36,015 nucleotides of DNA, taken from the NCBI GenBank assembly GCA_038235385.1, contig JBBSTY010000022.1:1-36015 (forward strand). Reading direction: 5' to 3'. A program made the translations under genes and the position numbers. This DNA comes from JBBSTY01 sp038235385 (lineage in GTDB: Bacteria > Actinomycetota > Acidimicrobiia > Acidimicrobiales > Acidimicrobilacustridaceae). This document shows positions 17,249 to 27,162 of this stretch, piece after piece (position 1 is the first letter of the stretch; each line of letters starts with the position of its first letter). The notes under the pieces are model-generated. The model saw only the letters and a program-made list of their open reading frames with translations, was not told the origin of the DNA and ran no database searches.

Positions 17249-17991
17249 CAGGAGCGCTCGGACCCGGGCACCGCGTCGGTCGCGAGGTGGCGTGCTGCGA
17301 CGACGAGCGCGTCGTAGAGCGCGAGCTCGTCTGTCGGAATCGCCCGACGGTGGCGTTCGATCGTCTCCCGGTCGCCCCGGACCGCGGGTCCGGTGAGCGC
17401 CCGTCGGGGACCCACCTCGGCGACGTTGTCGACCGACCCTCGCGCCAGGTCCAGGAACGCCTCCAACGGCACGCCCACCGACGATGCCAGCCGCTCGACC
17501 TGGGCGAGGAGCGTGACGACGTGGTTCGACGCCACGCACGCAGCCGCGTGGTAGCGCGCCCGGTCGGCGTCGTCGATCTCGATGGACCGCCCGCGGAGGG
17601 CGTCGACCATCTGCACCGCCACCTCGTCGCCGGCGACCGCGAACCACGCTCCGGCACCGAGACGCTCGGCGCCGATCACCGGGTCGGGCATCGACACCAA
17701 CGGATGCATGGCCGCCCGGCGCGGGTGGGGCGCGAGGGCGTCGAGGCCCAACGATCCCGAGAGGTGCATGACGACGGTTCGGTCCGACGCGGGAAGCGCC
17801 CGCGCCACGTCACCGATCACCGCGTCCGGGGTGGCGACGACCACGACGTCGATCTGCGGGTCCCGAGCGACGGAGGAGAGGTCGTCCCCGCGACCCACGA
17901 TGGGATGGGCCGGCCACCCCGCCCCCTCGAGCGCCCGGTGCAGCGATCGACCCGCCCGGCCTGCGCCGATGATCCGCACCCCGAGTGCCAT
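17248..17991 (-). CDS. Rossmann-fold DUF2520 protein
   Basis: A 247-residue protein equivalent in context to M. tuberculosis Rv3603c. The N-terminal Rossmann domain begins GVRIIGAGRAGRSLHRAL (GxGxxG-type NAD(P) site). VVVVATPDAVIGDVA and VVMHLSGSLGLDAL follow, like the F420-dependent/IlvC-like reductase fold. HPLVSMPDP starts the switch to the helical C-terminal DUF2520 domain, where AACVASNHVVTLL resembles the helix of ketopantoate-reductase relatives. Because the gene precedes panC and no panE is present, a ketopantoate reductase-like role is an old suggestion but unproven. ATG at 17991 has AAGGG 7 bases upstream; an upstream GTG (18009) is weaker. Confidence 0.88.
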   Translation of the reverse strand: MALGVRIIGAGRAGRSLHRALEGAGWPAHPIVGRGDDLSSVARDPQIDVVVVATPDAVIGDVARALPASDRTVVMHLSGSLGLDALAPHPRRAAMHPLVSMPDPVIGAERLGAGAWFAVAGDEVAVQMVDALRGRSIEIDDADRARYHAAACVASNHVVTLLAQVERLASSVGVPLEAFLDLARGSVDNVAEVGPRRALTGPAVRGDRETIERHRRAIPTDELALYDALVVAARHLATDAVPGSERS

Positions 17992-18045
17992 CCGATCACC
18001 CTTGCACACGATCGTGGCGAGCCGCCGTGACCGGGGCGACCCGGT

Positions 18046-18495
18046 TCAGAGCGGATCGACCCGGCGGACGTGGCCCTCCGCCCGCTCGGGCCAGTCGTCG
18101 GGCACCAGCCCGGGTGCGATGTCGGCGAACGGCGCCATCACGAACCGTCGCTCGGCCATGCGGGCGTGGGGCACGCACAGATCGGGCTCGTCGATGCTCC
18201 CCGCCTCCATCCAGATGATGTCCACGTCGAGGGTGCGGGGGCCCCATCGCTCCGAACGAACGCGGTCGGCCGCCGATTCGAGCCGGTGGCAGACCCCGAG
18301 GAGCTGGCGCCCGGTGAGGTCGGTGTCGATCTCGACGACCAGGTTCAGGAAGGGTCCCTGGCCGCTCGGCCCGCCCATCGGCTCGGTCTCGTACACCGGT
18401 GAGACCGCCACGACGCCGCCGAGCGAGCCGATCGCCTCGCGGAGGATGGCGCGCCGGTCGCCGAGGTTCGAGCCCAGGCTCAGGAACGCCCGCAT
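18046..18495 (-). CDS. folK: 2-amino-4-hydroxy-6-hydroxymethyldihydropteridine pyrophosphokinase (HPPK)
   Basis: A 149-residue enzyme that pyrophosphorylates 6-hydroxymethyl-dihydropterin with ATP, preparing it for FolP. FLSLGSNLGDR is the start signature. VYETEPMGGPSGQGPFLN is the pterin and loop region, and ERWGPRTLDVDIIW is the HPPK signature with the two metal-binding aspartates. VPHARMAERRFVMAPFADI closes the fold. ATG at 18495 is preferred because AGGTGA lies 7 bases upstream and it leaves 7 bases after folB. GTG at 18513 would overlap folB and add six residues. Confidence 0.96.
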   Translation of the reverse strand: MRAFLSLGSNLGDRRAILREAIGSLGGVVAVSPVYETEPMGGPSGQGPFLNLVVEIDTDLTGRQLLGVCHRLESAADRVRSERWGPRTLDVDIIWMEAGSIDEPDLCVPHARMAERRFVMAPFADIAPGLVPDDWPERAEGHVRRVDPL

Positions 18496-18502
18496 CGATC
18501 CG

Positions 18503-18889
18503 TCACCTGCCACGCGTGATGCGCACGCCCGACGTCGAGAGCTGCTGCGGAACCGGGGGACGGAGCTTGCGCACCGCGACGGTGACCTCCACGACCCCGT
18601 GGACCCCGAGGACCACCTCCGAGATGCGCTCGGCCAGGCGTTCGAGCAGCACGAAGTGCTCCGTCGTGACGATCCGCTCCACCTCGGCGGCGAGCACGCC
18701 GTAGTTCACGGTGTCGCCGAGCGTGTCGGTGCGGCCGGCGATCGACAGGTCGGCGACGACATCGAGATCGACCTCGAGCGGCTGCACCCGCTCGCGCTCC
18801 TCGGGCAGCGCGCCGCAGATGCCGAGGGCGCGCAGGCCGCGGAGCTCGATGCGGTCCGCCGGGGCGGACGTCGTGGGGGGATCAGCCAT
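18503..18889 (-). CDS. folB: Dihydroneopterin aldolase
   Basis: A 128-residue enzyme of the tunnelling-fold family that converts dihydroneopterin to 6-hydroxymethyl-dihydropterin and glycolaldehyde. ELRGLRALGICGALPEER is the N-terminal strand and loop, QPLEVDLDV the second strand. DTVNYGVLAAEV and EHFVLLERLAERI carry the pterin-binding Glu, and VAVRKLRPPVP contains the catalytic Lys. Normal length. It starts 3 bases after the stop of the phosphatase-like gene and ends 7 bases before folK, so the three are almost certainly co-translated. Confidence 0.95.
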   Translation of the reverse strand: MADPPTTSAPADRIELRGLRALGICGALPEERERVQPLEVDLDVVADLSIAGRTDTLGDTVNYGVLAAEVERIVTTEHFVLLERLAERISEVVLGVHGVVEVTVAVRKLRPPVPQQLSTSGVRITRGR

Positions 18890-18892
18890 CGC

Positions 18893-19414
18893 TCAGCGGG
18901 GGGACGGCGGGATGCTTCGAGCCGCCGCCACGAGCTCGCGGCCAACGGGACCCATCTGGCGTCCGGTCATCTGCTCGACCACGGTGATCGCGCGGGGACC
19001 CGTGTCGATGAGTCCGTCCCACAGCAGGTAGCCGGCCATCGCGCCGCAGATGCGGTCGCCGAGCTCCTCACCGTGGATCAGCAGCTTCGACCCTGCACCG
19101 AGCAGCTCGGCGATCTCGGGGAACACCGTGGCGAGGAACGTGGCCGGCTCGTCGGCGGGGAACGGCCAGTGCCGGTAGGGCAGGTTGAGCTCGTCGTAGT
19201 TGTGGAGGTTGTGCGGCGCAGGGATCACCGAGATCACGCAGGTGAACTCCTGCTCCCGGATCCAGATGATCTCCTCCTGCCGGCGGACCTTGCGGTGGTT
19301 CGCGCCGTACCCGCCCGGCCGCTCGCAGATGGCGAGCTGATCCTTGATGATCCACGAGAAGTTCCGGGGACGGATCCCCTGAGCCCACTTGCCCTTCGCT
19401 GCCACGCTCTTCAT
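18893..19414 (-). CDS. Dual-specificity-phosphatase-like protein lacking the catalytic Cys (putative pseudophosphatase)
   Basis: A 173-residue protein between folP and folB. The part from RPRNFSWII onward reads like a compact dual-specificity phosphatase fold. FTCVISVIPAPHN resembles the strand that normally reads 'vvsL', NLPYRHWPFPADEP has the position of the general-acid loop (Asp88), and LLIHGEELGDR lies at the place of the HCx5R P-loop. His114 and Arg121 are spaced exactly as in HCx5R, but the nucleophile position is Gly115. RICGAMAGYLL continues like the helix after the P-loop. If the alignment is right, the protein cannot form a phospho-cysteine and may bind a phosphorylated ligand. ATG at 19414 lacks a clear ribosome site. 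The fold call is from motif reading only. Confidence 0.65.
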   Translation of the reverse strand: MKSVAAKGKWAQGIRPRNFSWIIKDQLAICERPGGYGANHRKVRRQEEIIWIREQEFTCVISVIPAPHNLHNYDELNLPYRHWPFPADEPATFLATVFPEIAELLGAGSKLLIHGEELGDRICGAMAGYLLWDGLIDTGPRAITVVEQMTGRQMGPVGRELVAAARSIPPSPR

Positions 19415-19529
19415 GGTGCCACGCTTCGTTGCGGTAGAGGTGCGAGCCACCGGGGTGATCTCGCGGACGGATCGGACAGATCTGCTGGGGTCGTGCCGGC
19501 GCGTTCGGAGCTCGGCAGGGCCGTGCGTC

Positions 19530-20342
19530 TCATGCGGCCACGACCCTCGCGGCCTGGACGGTGGCGAGCACGTCGTGGGCGCGTATCGCACGCACCCCCT
19601 GGAGCATCGCCCATGTGGCGGTGGCCAACGACCCTTCGAGTCGGTCATCGACCGGGGCGGGGATCGGCGACGACTCGGACCCGTCCACGTCGGCGAGCAG
19701 GCGGCCCAGGAGCCCCTTCCGACTGGTGCCGACGACGACCGGCTGGCCGAGGTCGACGATCTGGTCGAGGTTGGCGAGCAGCGCCAGGTTGTGGGCGTCG
19801 GTCTTGCCGAACCCGATGCCGGGATCGACCCAGATCTCCTCGATGCCCGCCGATCGGCCCGCCTCCACCCGGTCGCGGAGGAAGCGCCGCACATCGGTGA
19901 CGACGTCGTCGTAGTGCGGGTGGTCCTGCATCGTGTGCGGCGACCCCTGCATGTGCATGGCCACCCACCCGACCCCGCTCTCGGCGGCGACGTGGTGGAG
20001 CGAGGCCGAGATGTCGTTGATCAACGTGGCGCCAGCGGCGACCGCAGCCCGAGCGACGGCGGCCTTGGTCGTGTCGATCGAGACGCGCACCTCCGCTGCC
20101 AGCACCTCGATCACGGGGATCACCCGGGCCAGCTCCTCGACCTCGGAAACGGGTTCGGCACCGGGGCGCGATGACTCGCCGCCGACGTCGATGATCGTCG
20201 CTCCTTCGGCAACCATCGTGCGGCCGCGATCGACCGCCGAGATCGGGTCGAGGTAGCAGCCTCCGTCGGAGAAGGAATCCGGCGTGACGTTCAGGACCCC
20301 GATCACGAGGGGCACAGCACCGAGAGCGGCAACAGCGGGCAC
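19530..20342 (-). CDS. folP: Dihydropteroate synthase
   Basis: A 270-residue TIM-barrel enzyme that joins 6-hydroxymethyl-dihydropterin pyrophosphate and p-aminobenzoate to dihydropteroate; it is the sulfonamide target. GVLNVTPDSFSDGG and TIIDVGGESSRPGA are the two family signatures. VSIDTTKA, LINDISA, WVDPGIGFGKT and VVVGTSRKG complete the active site, and all expected residues are present. The GTG at 20342 has no good Shine-Dalgarno, but a TACCCT hexamer lies 8 bases upstream, fitting leaderless translation. The next gene (phosphatase-like) begins 115 bases downstream. Confidence 0.97.
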   Translation of the reverse strand: MPAVAALGAVPLVIGVLNVTPDSFSDGGCYLDPISAVDRGRTMVAEGATIIDVGGESSRPGAEPVSEVEELARVIPVIEVLAAEVRVSIDTTKAAVARAAVAAGATLINDISASLHHVAAESGVGWVAMHMQGSPHTMQDHPHYDDVVTDVRRFLRDRVEAGRSAGIEEIWVDPGIGFGKTDAHNLALLANLDQIVDLGQPVVVGTSRKGLLGRLLADVDGSESSPIPAPVDDRLEGSLATATWAMLQGVRAIRAHDVLATVQAARVVAA

Positions 20343-20350
20343 GGGAAGCC

Positions 20351-20356
20351 AGGGTA
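20351..20356 (-). promoter_or_regulatory. Putative -10 element of folP (leaderless)
   Basis: TACCCT on the minus strand, 8 bases before the folP GTG. The identical hexamer and spacing occur before ftsH. TTGACA lies only 8 bases further upstream, too close to be its -35 box. Confidence 0.5.
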
Positions 20357-20522
20357 CTTCGGGCTGTCAAATCCACGGCAGGGCGAGGGCACGGACCCGA
20401 GCGCTCGCCGGCGTCGATCGGGTCTGCCCGGTGGACCAGACCCGTCGTCCGGCCCACGGGTTCGAACGGGTTGGCGTTAGCCTGCGCGGAGCAGCAGCGA
20501 TCCCACCAGGAGGACGACCCAG

Positions 20523-21503
20523 ATGGACGACAAGACGGCCATGGAGCACCGGCGACTCGGACGATCGGGGCTCCAGGTCAGCGTGTTCTCGTTCGGTTCC
20601 TGGGTCACGTTCGGCAACCAGGTCGACACCGGGCTGGCGCGCGATTGCTTCGCCGTCGCCCGGGAGGAAGGCGTCAACTTCTTCGACAACGCCGAGGCCT
20701 ACGCGGGTGGCGAGTCCGAGCGGATCATGGGTGCCGCCATCGCCGAGCTCGGCTGGTCCCGCCAGAGCTACGTCGTGTCCACCAAGCTCTTCTGGGGCAT
20801 CGACGGCGACCTGGTCAACATGTCCAACACCCTCAACCGCAAGTACCTGCTGCACGCCATCGATGGATCGCTCGAGCGGTTCGGGCTCGACTTCGTCGAC
20901 CTCGTCTACTGCCACCGCCCCGATCCCGACACGCCCATCGAGGAGACGGTGTGGGCCATGTCCGACATCGTGGCCTCGGGCAAGGCCCGGTACTGGGGAA
21001 CCTCGGAGTGGAGCGCCGACGAGATCCGCGCCGCGTGGAACATCGCCGAGCGCCACCACCTCCACAAGCCGGTGGTCGAGCAGCCGCAGTACAACCTCTT
21101 CGAACGCCGCCGGGTGCGCCGCGAGTACCGACGCCTGTACGACGACATCGGCCTCGGGCTCACCACCTGGAGCCCGTTGGCGTCGGGGCTGCTGAGCGGC
21201 AAGTACATCGACGGGGTCCCCGACGGCAGCCGGGCATCGCTGCCCGGCTACGAGTGGCTGCGCGACGCGCTCACCGATCCGGCCCGCAACGCGAAGGTCA
21301 AGGATCTCGCGGCCGTGGCCGATCGCCTCGACTGCACGCTCTCCCAGTTGGCCATCGCCTGGTGCGCAGCCGACCCCCACGTGTCGTCGGTGATCACCGG
21401 TGCCAGCAGCGTCGAGCAGGTCCGCGAGAACATGGGCGCCAAACGGGTCCTGGCCGCGCTCACTCCCGAGCTGCTGGCCGAGATCGACACGATCACGCGG
21501 TAG
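20523..21503 (+). CDS. Aldo/keto reductase, Kv-beta-like (AKR6-type)
   Basis: A 326-residue NADPH-dependent oxidoreductase with the full catalytic tetrad: Asp55 and Tyr60 (FFDNAEAY), Lys88 (VSTKLFW) and His131 (VYCHRPD). FGSWVTFG near the start, the NRKYLLHAIDGSL segment and YNLFERRRVRREY resemble the Kv-beta/YghZ branch. SPLASGLLSGKY and VITGASSVEQVRENMGA form the coenzyme site. The ATG has AGGAGG (20508-20513) 9 bases upstream, and TAGCCT (20478-20483) could be its -10 element. It is transcribed against the folate genes, divergent from folP and convergent with folE, so it is a separate unit inserted in the operon. The natural carbonyl substrate is unknown. Confidence 0.94.
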   Translation: MDDKTAMEHRRLGRSGLQVSVFSFGSWVTFGNQVDTGLARDCFAVAREEGVNFFDNAEAYAGGESERIMGAAIAELGWSRQSYVVSTKLFWGIDGDLVNMSNTLNRKYLLHAIDGSLERFGLDFVDLVYCHRPDPDTPIEETVWAMSDIVASGKARYWGTSEWSADEIRAAWNIAERHHLHKPVVEQPQYNLFERRRVRREYRRLYDDIGLGLTTWSPLASGLLSGKYIDGVPDGSRASLPGYEWLRDALTDPARNAKVKDLAAVADRLDCTLSQLAIAWCAADPHVSSVITGASSVEQVRENMGAKRVLAALTPELLAEIDTITR

Positions 21504-21542
21504 CTCCGCAGCTCCTGGCGGTGGCCGCCGCGGCCGGACCGA

Positions 21543-22253
21543 TCAGCGGCGCGAGCCGTCGATGAGGCGCATGGCCTCCGAGCGCGTGGCGCTGTTGTCG
21601 CGGAACAGCCCGCGGACCGCCGACGTGACCGTCGAGGCACCGGGCTTTCGCACGCCGCGCATCGACATGCACAGGTGCTCGGCCTCGATCACGACCAGCA
21701 CGCCCCGGGGCTGGAGGACGCGCTCGATCTCGTCGGCGATCTGCGACGTGAGACGCTCCTGGACCTGCGGACGTCGGGCGTAGGCGTCGACGAGCCGAGC
21801 GAGCTTGGAGAGACCCGTGACCCGTCCGTCGCGGTTGGGGATGTAGGCCACGTGCGCCGAGCCGATGAAGGGCACCAGGTGGTGCTCGCACATGCTGGTC
21901 ATCGAGATGTCGCGGACCATCACCATCTCGTCGTGGTCGGCCTCGAACATCACCTGCAGGTGCTGGTCGGGTTCCTCACGGAGGCCGCAGAACACCTCGG
22001 CGTACATGCGCGCCACCCGATCGGGCGTGTTCCGCAGACCGTCGCGGTCGGGGTCCTCGCCGATGGCGAGCAGGATCTCGCGCACGGCACGGGAGATGCG
22101 GTCCAGATCGACCGGCTCGGTGAGCGCGACGGGCCGTTGGCGGGGGCGGTGCCCAGCCGACCGTTCGGTCGGCTCCGCCCCGTCGGAGCCGGTTCGGTCC
22201 AGGTCGTCGTCGAGCTCGATCGGGAGGTCGCGTTCGTCCACTGCATCGGTCAC
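21543..22253 (-). CDS. folE: GTP cyclohydrolase I
   Basis: A 236-residue enzyme that opens the guanine ring of GTP to form dihydroneopterin triphosphate, the first folate step. Zinc ligands are visible: Cys122 and His125 in MCEHHLVPF and Cys195 in EHLCMSMRGV. GLRNTPDRVARMYAEV, GLSKLARLVDAYARRPQVQERLT and the terminal GLFRDN are family signatures. The first 45 residues form an acidic, Arg- and Pro-containing extension. The GTG start has GAGG 8 bases upstream. ftsH lies 90 bases upstream on the same strand. Confidence 0.97.
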   Translation of the reverse strand: MTDAVDERDLPIELDDDLDRTGSDGAEPTERSAGHRPRQRPVALTEPVDLDRISRAVREILLAIGEDPDRDGLRNTPDRVARMYAEVFCGLREEPDQHLQVMFEADHDEMVMVRDISMTSMCEHHLVPFIGSAHVAYIPNRDGRVTGLSKLARLVDAYARRPQVQERLTSQIADEIERVLQPRGVLVVIEAEHLCMSMRGVRKPGASTVTSAVRGLFRDNSATRSEAMRLIDGSRR

Positions 22254-22343
22254 GGTTCGGTCCTCGTTCGCGGTCGGAGCGGTCGTCGACGATGACGACG
22301 GGTCGGTGGATCAGGGCGGATCGCGCCCGCGCCCACGCCGGGG

Positions 22344-24287
<1,944 letters not shown>

Positions 24288-24295
24288 GGCGGCTC

Positions 24296-24301
24296 AGGGT
24301 A
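24296..24301 (-). promoter_or_regulatory. Putative -10 element of ftsH (leaderless)
   Basis: TACCCT on the minus strand, 8 bases before the ftsH ATG, identical in sequence and spacing to the folP element. The inverted repeat GGGCG-TGA-CGCCC lies just upstream, near the expected -35 region, and could be an operator. Confidence 0.5.
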
Positions 24302-24358
24302 TCGGCGGGGCGTGACGCCCGTGATGTCGAGGACCGATCGCGGGAACGATCGACCGGC

Positions 24359-24949
24359 TCACGCCGTCGGCGTGGCTCCATCGGGGTGTTCGACGAACCG
24401 GCAGATGCTCTTGAGGTTCCGGTACCGCTCGACGGCGTCGAGCCCGTAGCCCACGACGAAGTCATCGGGGATCTCGAAGCCGACGTAGCGGAGCGGCCGC
24501 TCCATGGGACGGGCGCTCGCCTTCTTCAGGAGCGCGCACACCTCGAGAGACGCCGGCTGGCGGGCCCACAGGTTCTTCAACAGGTACTTGAGGGTCAGCC
24601 CGCTGTCGACGACGTCCTCGACCACGAGCACATCGCGGCCGTTGAGGTCGAGGTCGAGGTCCTTGACGATGCGGACGATCCCGCTCGTCTTGGTGGCCGA
24701 CCCGTAGGACGAGACCGCCATGAAGTCGAACTCGACCGGCAGCTCGATCGCTCGGGAGAGGTCGGCCATGAACATGAACGCACCTTTGAGCACGCCGACG
24801 AGCAACGGCGAGCGTCCGGCGTAGTCCGCGGTGATCTGGGACCCCATCTCGGCGATGCGAGCCTGGAGATCCGCCTCGTCCACGACGGTGTCGCCGAGAT
24901 GGGGATCCGAGCTCAACTCGACAGGGGTCGGCGGCGCGGGTTCGTCCAT
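24359..24949 (-). CDS. hpt: Hypoxanthine phosphoribosyltransferase
   Basis: A 196-residue purine-salvage enzyme that makes IMP or GMP from the base and PRPP. VGVLKGAFMFMADLSRAI is the N-terminal loop and EFDFMAVSSYGS the flexible loop. VLVVEDVVDSGLTL is the PRPP-binding signature with its two acidic residues. VGFEIPDDFVVGYGLD contains the base-recognising segment. About 20 acidic residues precede the fold. TAGTGT sits 9 bases before the ATG and no Shine-Dalgarno is visible. tilS, hpt and ftsH are in the same order as in many actinobacteria and Firmicutes. Confidence 0.97.
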   Translation of the reverse strand: MDEPAPPTPVELSSDPHLGDTVVDEADLQARIAEMGSQITADYAGRSPLLVGVLKGAFMFMADLSRAIELPVEFDFMAVSSYGSATKTSGIVRIVKDLDLDLNGRDVLVVEDVVDSGLTLKYLLKNLWARQPASLEVCALLKKASARPMERPLRYVGFEIPDDFVVGYGLDAVERYRNLKSICRFVEHPDGATPTA

Positions 24950-24958
24950 GCGACCCGC

Positions 24959-24964
24959 ACACTA
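24959..24964 (-). promoter_or_regulatory. Putative -10 element of hpt
   Basis: TAGTGT on the minus strand, 9 bases before the hpt ATG, allowing at most a leader of a few bases. Confidence 0.4.
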
Positions 24965-25044
24965 GCGATTCTGCGGACGGGTCGGATCGCCGCGACCTCG
25001 ACGACCCGACCGATGAGCCCGGACCCCCCGAACACCTCGTCGGG

Positions 25045-25059
25045 CGGCGGACCCCGCCG
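25045..25059 (-). terminator. Hairpin downstream of tilS
   Basis: CGGCGG and CCGCCG form a 6-bp stem with a three-base loop, starting 6 bases after the tilS stop. No T-tract follows. The position between tilS and the possible hpt promoter fits partial termination. Confidence 0.35.
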
Positions 25060-25065
25060 GTTCGG

Positions 25066-26067
25066 TCACGCAGGTCCGAGGGTGTCGGCTCCGTCGCTCG
25101 GAGGCTCGAGTCGCAACCTCCCGACGGTCCGTGCGACCCGCCACCCTCGCCCGACGTCGGCGCCGACCGCCTCGAGACGAGCGACCGCCAGGACACGCTC
25201 GACGGTGGCGGTGTCGGGCGGGTGCCGATCGGGCGAACAGGAGCGCAACCACGTCCGCACGGCCACGCGCGCGAGGGTGACCGGCGCCGCGGCCAGCGCC
25301 GCTGCATCGGTGGGGTCCAACGCGTCCGCCTCGACGGCCAGGTGCTCGGCGGCGTCGCGTGCGTGGTCGGCGAGGCGGGCGAGGAGCGGCACGACGTCAC
25401 GGCCAGCGACGTCGTCGAGCAGCGGGATCACCTCGTGACGCACCCGGTTGCGCCGGAACCTCGGATCGTCGTTGGACGGGTCCTCGACCGGGACCAGCCC
25501 GGCGGCGGCGCACAGCGCTCGGGTCTCGGTGCGGCGCAGGCGCAGGATCGGTCGGCGCTCGTCGGCACGCATGGCGGCGATGCCCTCGAGACCTGCTCCC
25601 CGCACCATCTGCAACAGCACGGTCTCGGCCTGATCGTCGGCGGTGTGGCCGGTGCAGGCTCCGCCGGGGAGCGCCTGGTAGCGGGCGGCGCGGGCACGCG
25701 CCTCCAGGTTCGGACCCTCGCCCACCACGACCCGCACGCTCCGGAACGACGCGCCGAACCGCTCGGCGGCCGAACGGACGACCTCCGCCTCGGCGTCGCT
25801 GCGGTCGCGCAGGCCATGGTCGACGTGCACGGCGGTGACGTCGTGGTGGCGCGCCACGGCCAGCAGCAGCAGGGCGAGCGAGTCCGCGCCGCCGGACACG
25901 GCGCACACGAGGGGTTCGCCGGAGGGTGCGAACGAGCAGCGTTCGAGCAACGTCTCGATCCGGTCGCCGAGCGTCGGCCCCCCCGGTTGGTCCGGCACCG
26001 GCCGCGGTCCCGGCGCCACCTTCGCGCTCGGAGTCGCTCGGGTACCGGGCGGCCCCGCCGGGCTCAT
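25066..26067 (-). CDS. tilS: tRNA(Ile)-lysidine synthetase
   Basis: A 333-residue PP-loop ATPase that converts the wobble cytidine of tRNA-Ile(CAU) to lysidine so that AUA is read correctly. The PP-loop is VCAVSGGADSLALL (Ser58-Ser63). HVDHGLRDRSDAEAE, CTGHTADDQAETVLLQMVRG and PILRLRRTETRA match the family, as does VEDPSNDDPRFRRNRVRHEV. The first 35 residues are Pro/Gly-rich and unlike the family core. The actinobacterial form is short and lacks the long E. coli C-terminal domains. Its ATG overlaps the stop of the metalloprotease gene by four bases (ATGA), showing translational coupling. Confidence 0.96.
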   Translation of the reverse strand: MSPAGPPGTRATPSAKVAPGPRPVPDQPGGPTLGDRIETLLERCSFAPSGEPLVCAVSGGADSLALLLLAVARHHDVTAVHVDHGLRDRSDAEAEVVRSAAERFGASFRSVRVVVGEGPNLEARARAARYQALPGGACTGHTADDQAETVLLQMVRGAGLEGIAAMRADERRPILRLRRTETRALCAAAGLVPVEDPSNDDPRFRRNRVRHEVIPLLDDVAGRDVVPLLARLADHARDAAEHLAVEADALDPTDAAALAAAPVTLARVAVRTWLRSCSPDRHPPDTATVERVLAVARLEAVGADVGRGWRVARTVGRLRLEPPSDGADTLGPA

Positions 26068-27131
26068 GCCAACGCGGGCTGGAGCCGAGCGACCCAGAGC
26101 TCGGGCTCACGGATCTCGAGGATCGAGGGCAGGTTCGACGGGTCCTGCCAGACGTGATCGAGCAGTTCGGTGCCACCGGCCGATTCGACCGCGGTGATGA
26201 AGCGTTCGCCCTGCTCGTACTGGTTCATCTTCGCCTCGAGCCCGATGAGCTGCTGGAAGAGGCGGGTGAGCCCCCGGGTGCTCTGCCGGCGCTGGTGGAG
26301 CACCCGGCCGAACCGCTCGGCGCCGGGGACCAGACCCTCACCGGCGCGGTCCATGGTGATGTCGCCGTGGCCCTCGAGCAGGCTCATGAGCCCGCCGATC
26401 TGGTTGAGGACCTCGCGTTGGTCGTCGGTGGCGATGAGCGCCATGATGCCGCCGTCGTCGAGGGGGTTGGTCCCCTGGCGCACCGCCGCGACCACCCGGT
26501 CGAGCGCCGCGAGGAAGCGGGCCGGGTCGGGATCGACGGCGTCCATCGACTGGCTGACCAGCGAGAGGACGTGCTCGCGCATCCACGGCACGCCGGTGAA
26601 CTGCGCCCGGTGGGTGACCTCGTGCAGCGCCAGCCACAGCCGGAACTCGCGTGGGGGGAAGGCGAAGAGCTTCTCGAGGGCCAACACGTTGGGCCCGACG
26701 TAGTAGACGAGGTCCTGCTCAGCCGGGTTCTCGTCCTCGATGATGAGCAGGTCGTACTGACCGAGCACCCGTGTGGACATCCACCCGAGCATCGCCCCCA
26801 TCTCCGCCCCGGCGGCCTTCTGCGTGATGGGCGAGAACGACGACGAGGACATCCGCTGCTCGAACTTGTCGATGAGCGGTCGCAGCAGTCGCTGGAAGGA
26901 GGCGATGTTGGCCCGTACCCAGCCGGAGCGATCGGTGACCCGAGCCCGTGCCGGACCGGCCAGCGATCGCAGGCCGGTGGTGGCGGCGACGAGCTCCTCG
27001 GCCTGGCTGGTGAACTCGGCGAAGTCGGGCTCGAGCGAGTCGTAGTGGTACGACTCGGCGAACGGCTCACGACCCGACACCTTGACCGCGACGCGCTCGG
27101 CGAGCGCCCAGTCCACCGCTCCGGCGCTCAT
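26064..27131 (-). CDS. DUF2342 zinc-dependent metalloprotease-like protein
   Basis: A 355-residue protein corresponding in sequence style and position to M. tuberculosis Rv3626c, a family also labelled 'coenzyme F420 biosynthesis associated'. LALHEVTHRAQF (His170, Glu171, His174) is an HExxH zinc site, and LLEGHGDITMD about 100 residues later probably supplies the third ligand, as in gluzincins. YYVGPNVLALEK and FPPREFRLWLALHE precede the site. No signal peptide is visible, so it is probably cytosolic. It is the first gene of the pair with tilS. The physiological substrate is not established. Confidence 0.92.
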   Translation of the reverse strand: MSAGAVDWALAERVAVKVSGREPFAESYHYDSLEPDFAEFTSQAEELVAATTGLRSLAGPARARVTDRSGWVRANIASFQRLLRPLIDKFEQRMSSSSFSPITQKAAGAEMGAMLGWMSTRVLGQYDLLIIEDENPAEQDLVYYVGPNVLALEKLFAFPPREFRLWLALHEVTHRAQFTGVPWMREHVLSLVSQSMDAVDPDPARFLAALDRVVAAVRQGTNPLDDGGIMALIATDDQREVLNQIGGLMSLLEGHGDITMDRAGEGLVPGAERFGRVLHQRRQSTRGLTRLFQQLIGLEAKMNQYEQGERFITAVESAGGTELLDHVWQDPSNLPSILEIREPELWVARLQPALA

Positions 27132-27162
27132 GGTTGCCCGCCGTGGGAACCGGGGAAGGGGC

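Noticed and set aside
20365..20370. TTGACA as a -35 box for folP
   Set aside because: It is only 8 bases from TACCCT, and nothing resembling a -10 element lies 16-18 bases downstream of it.
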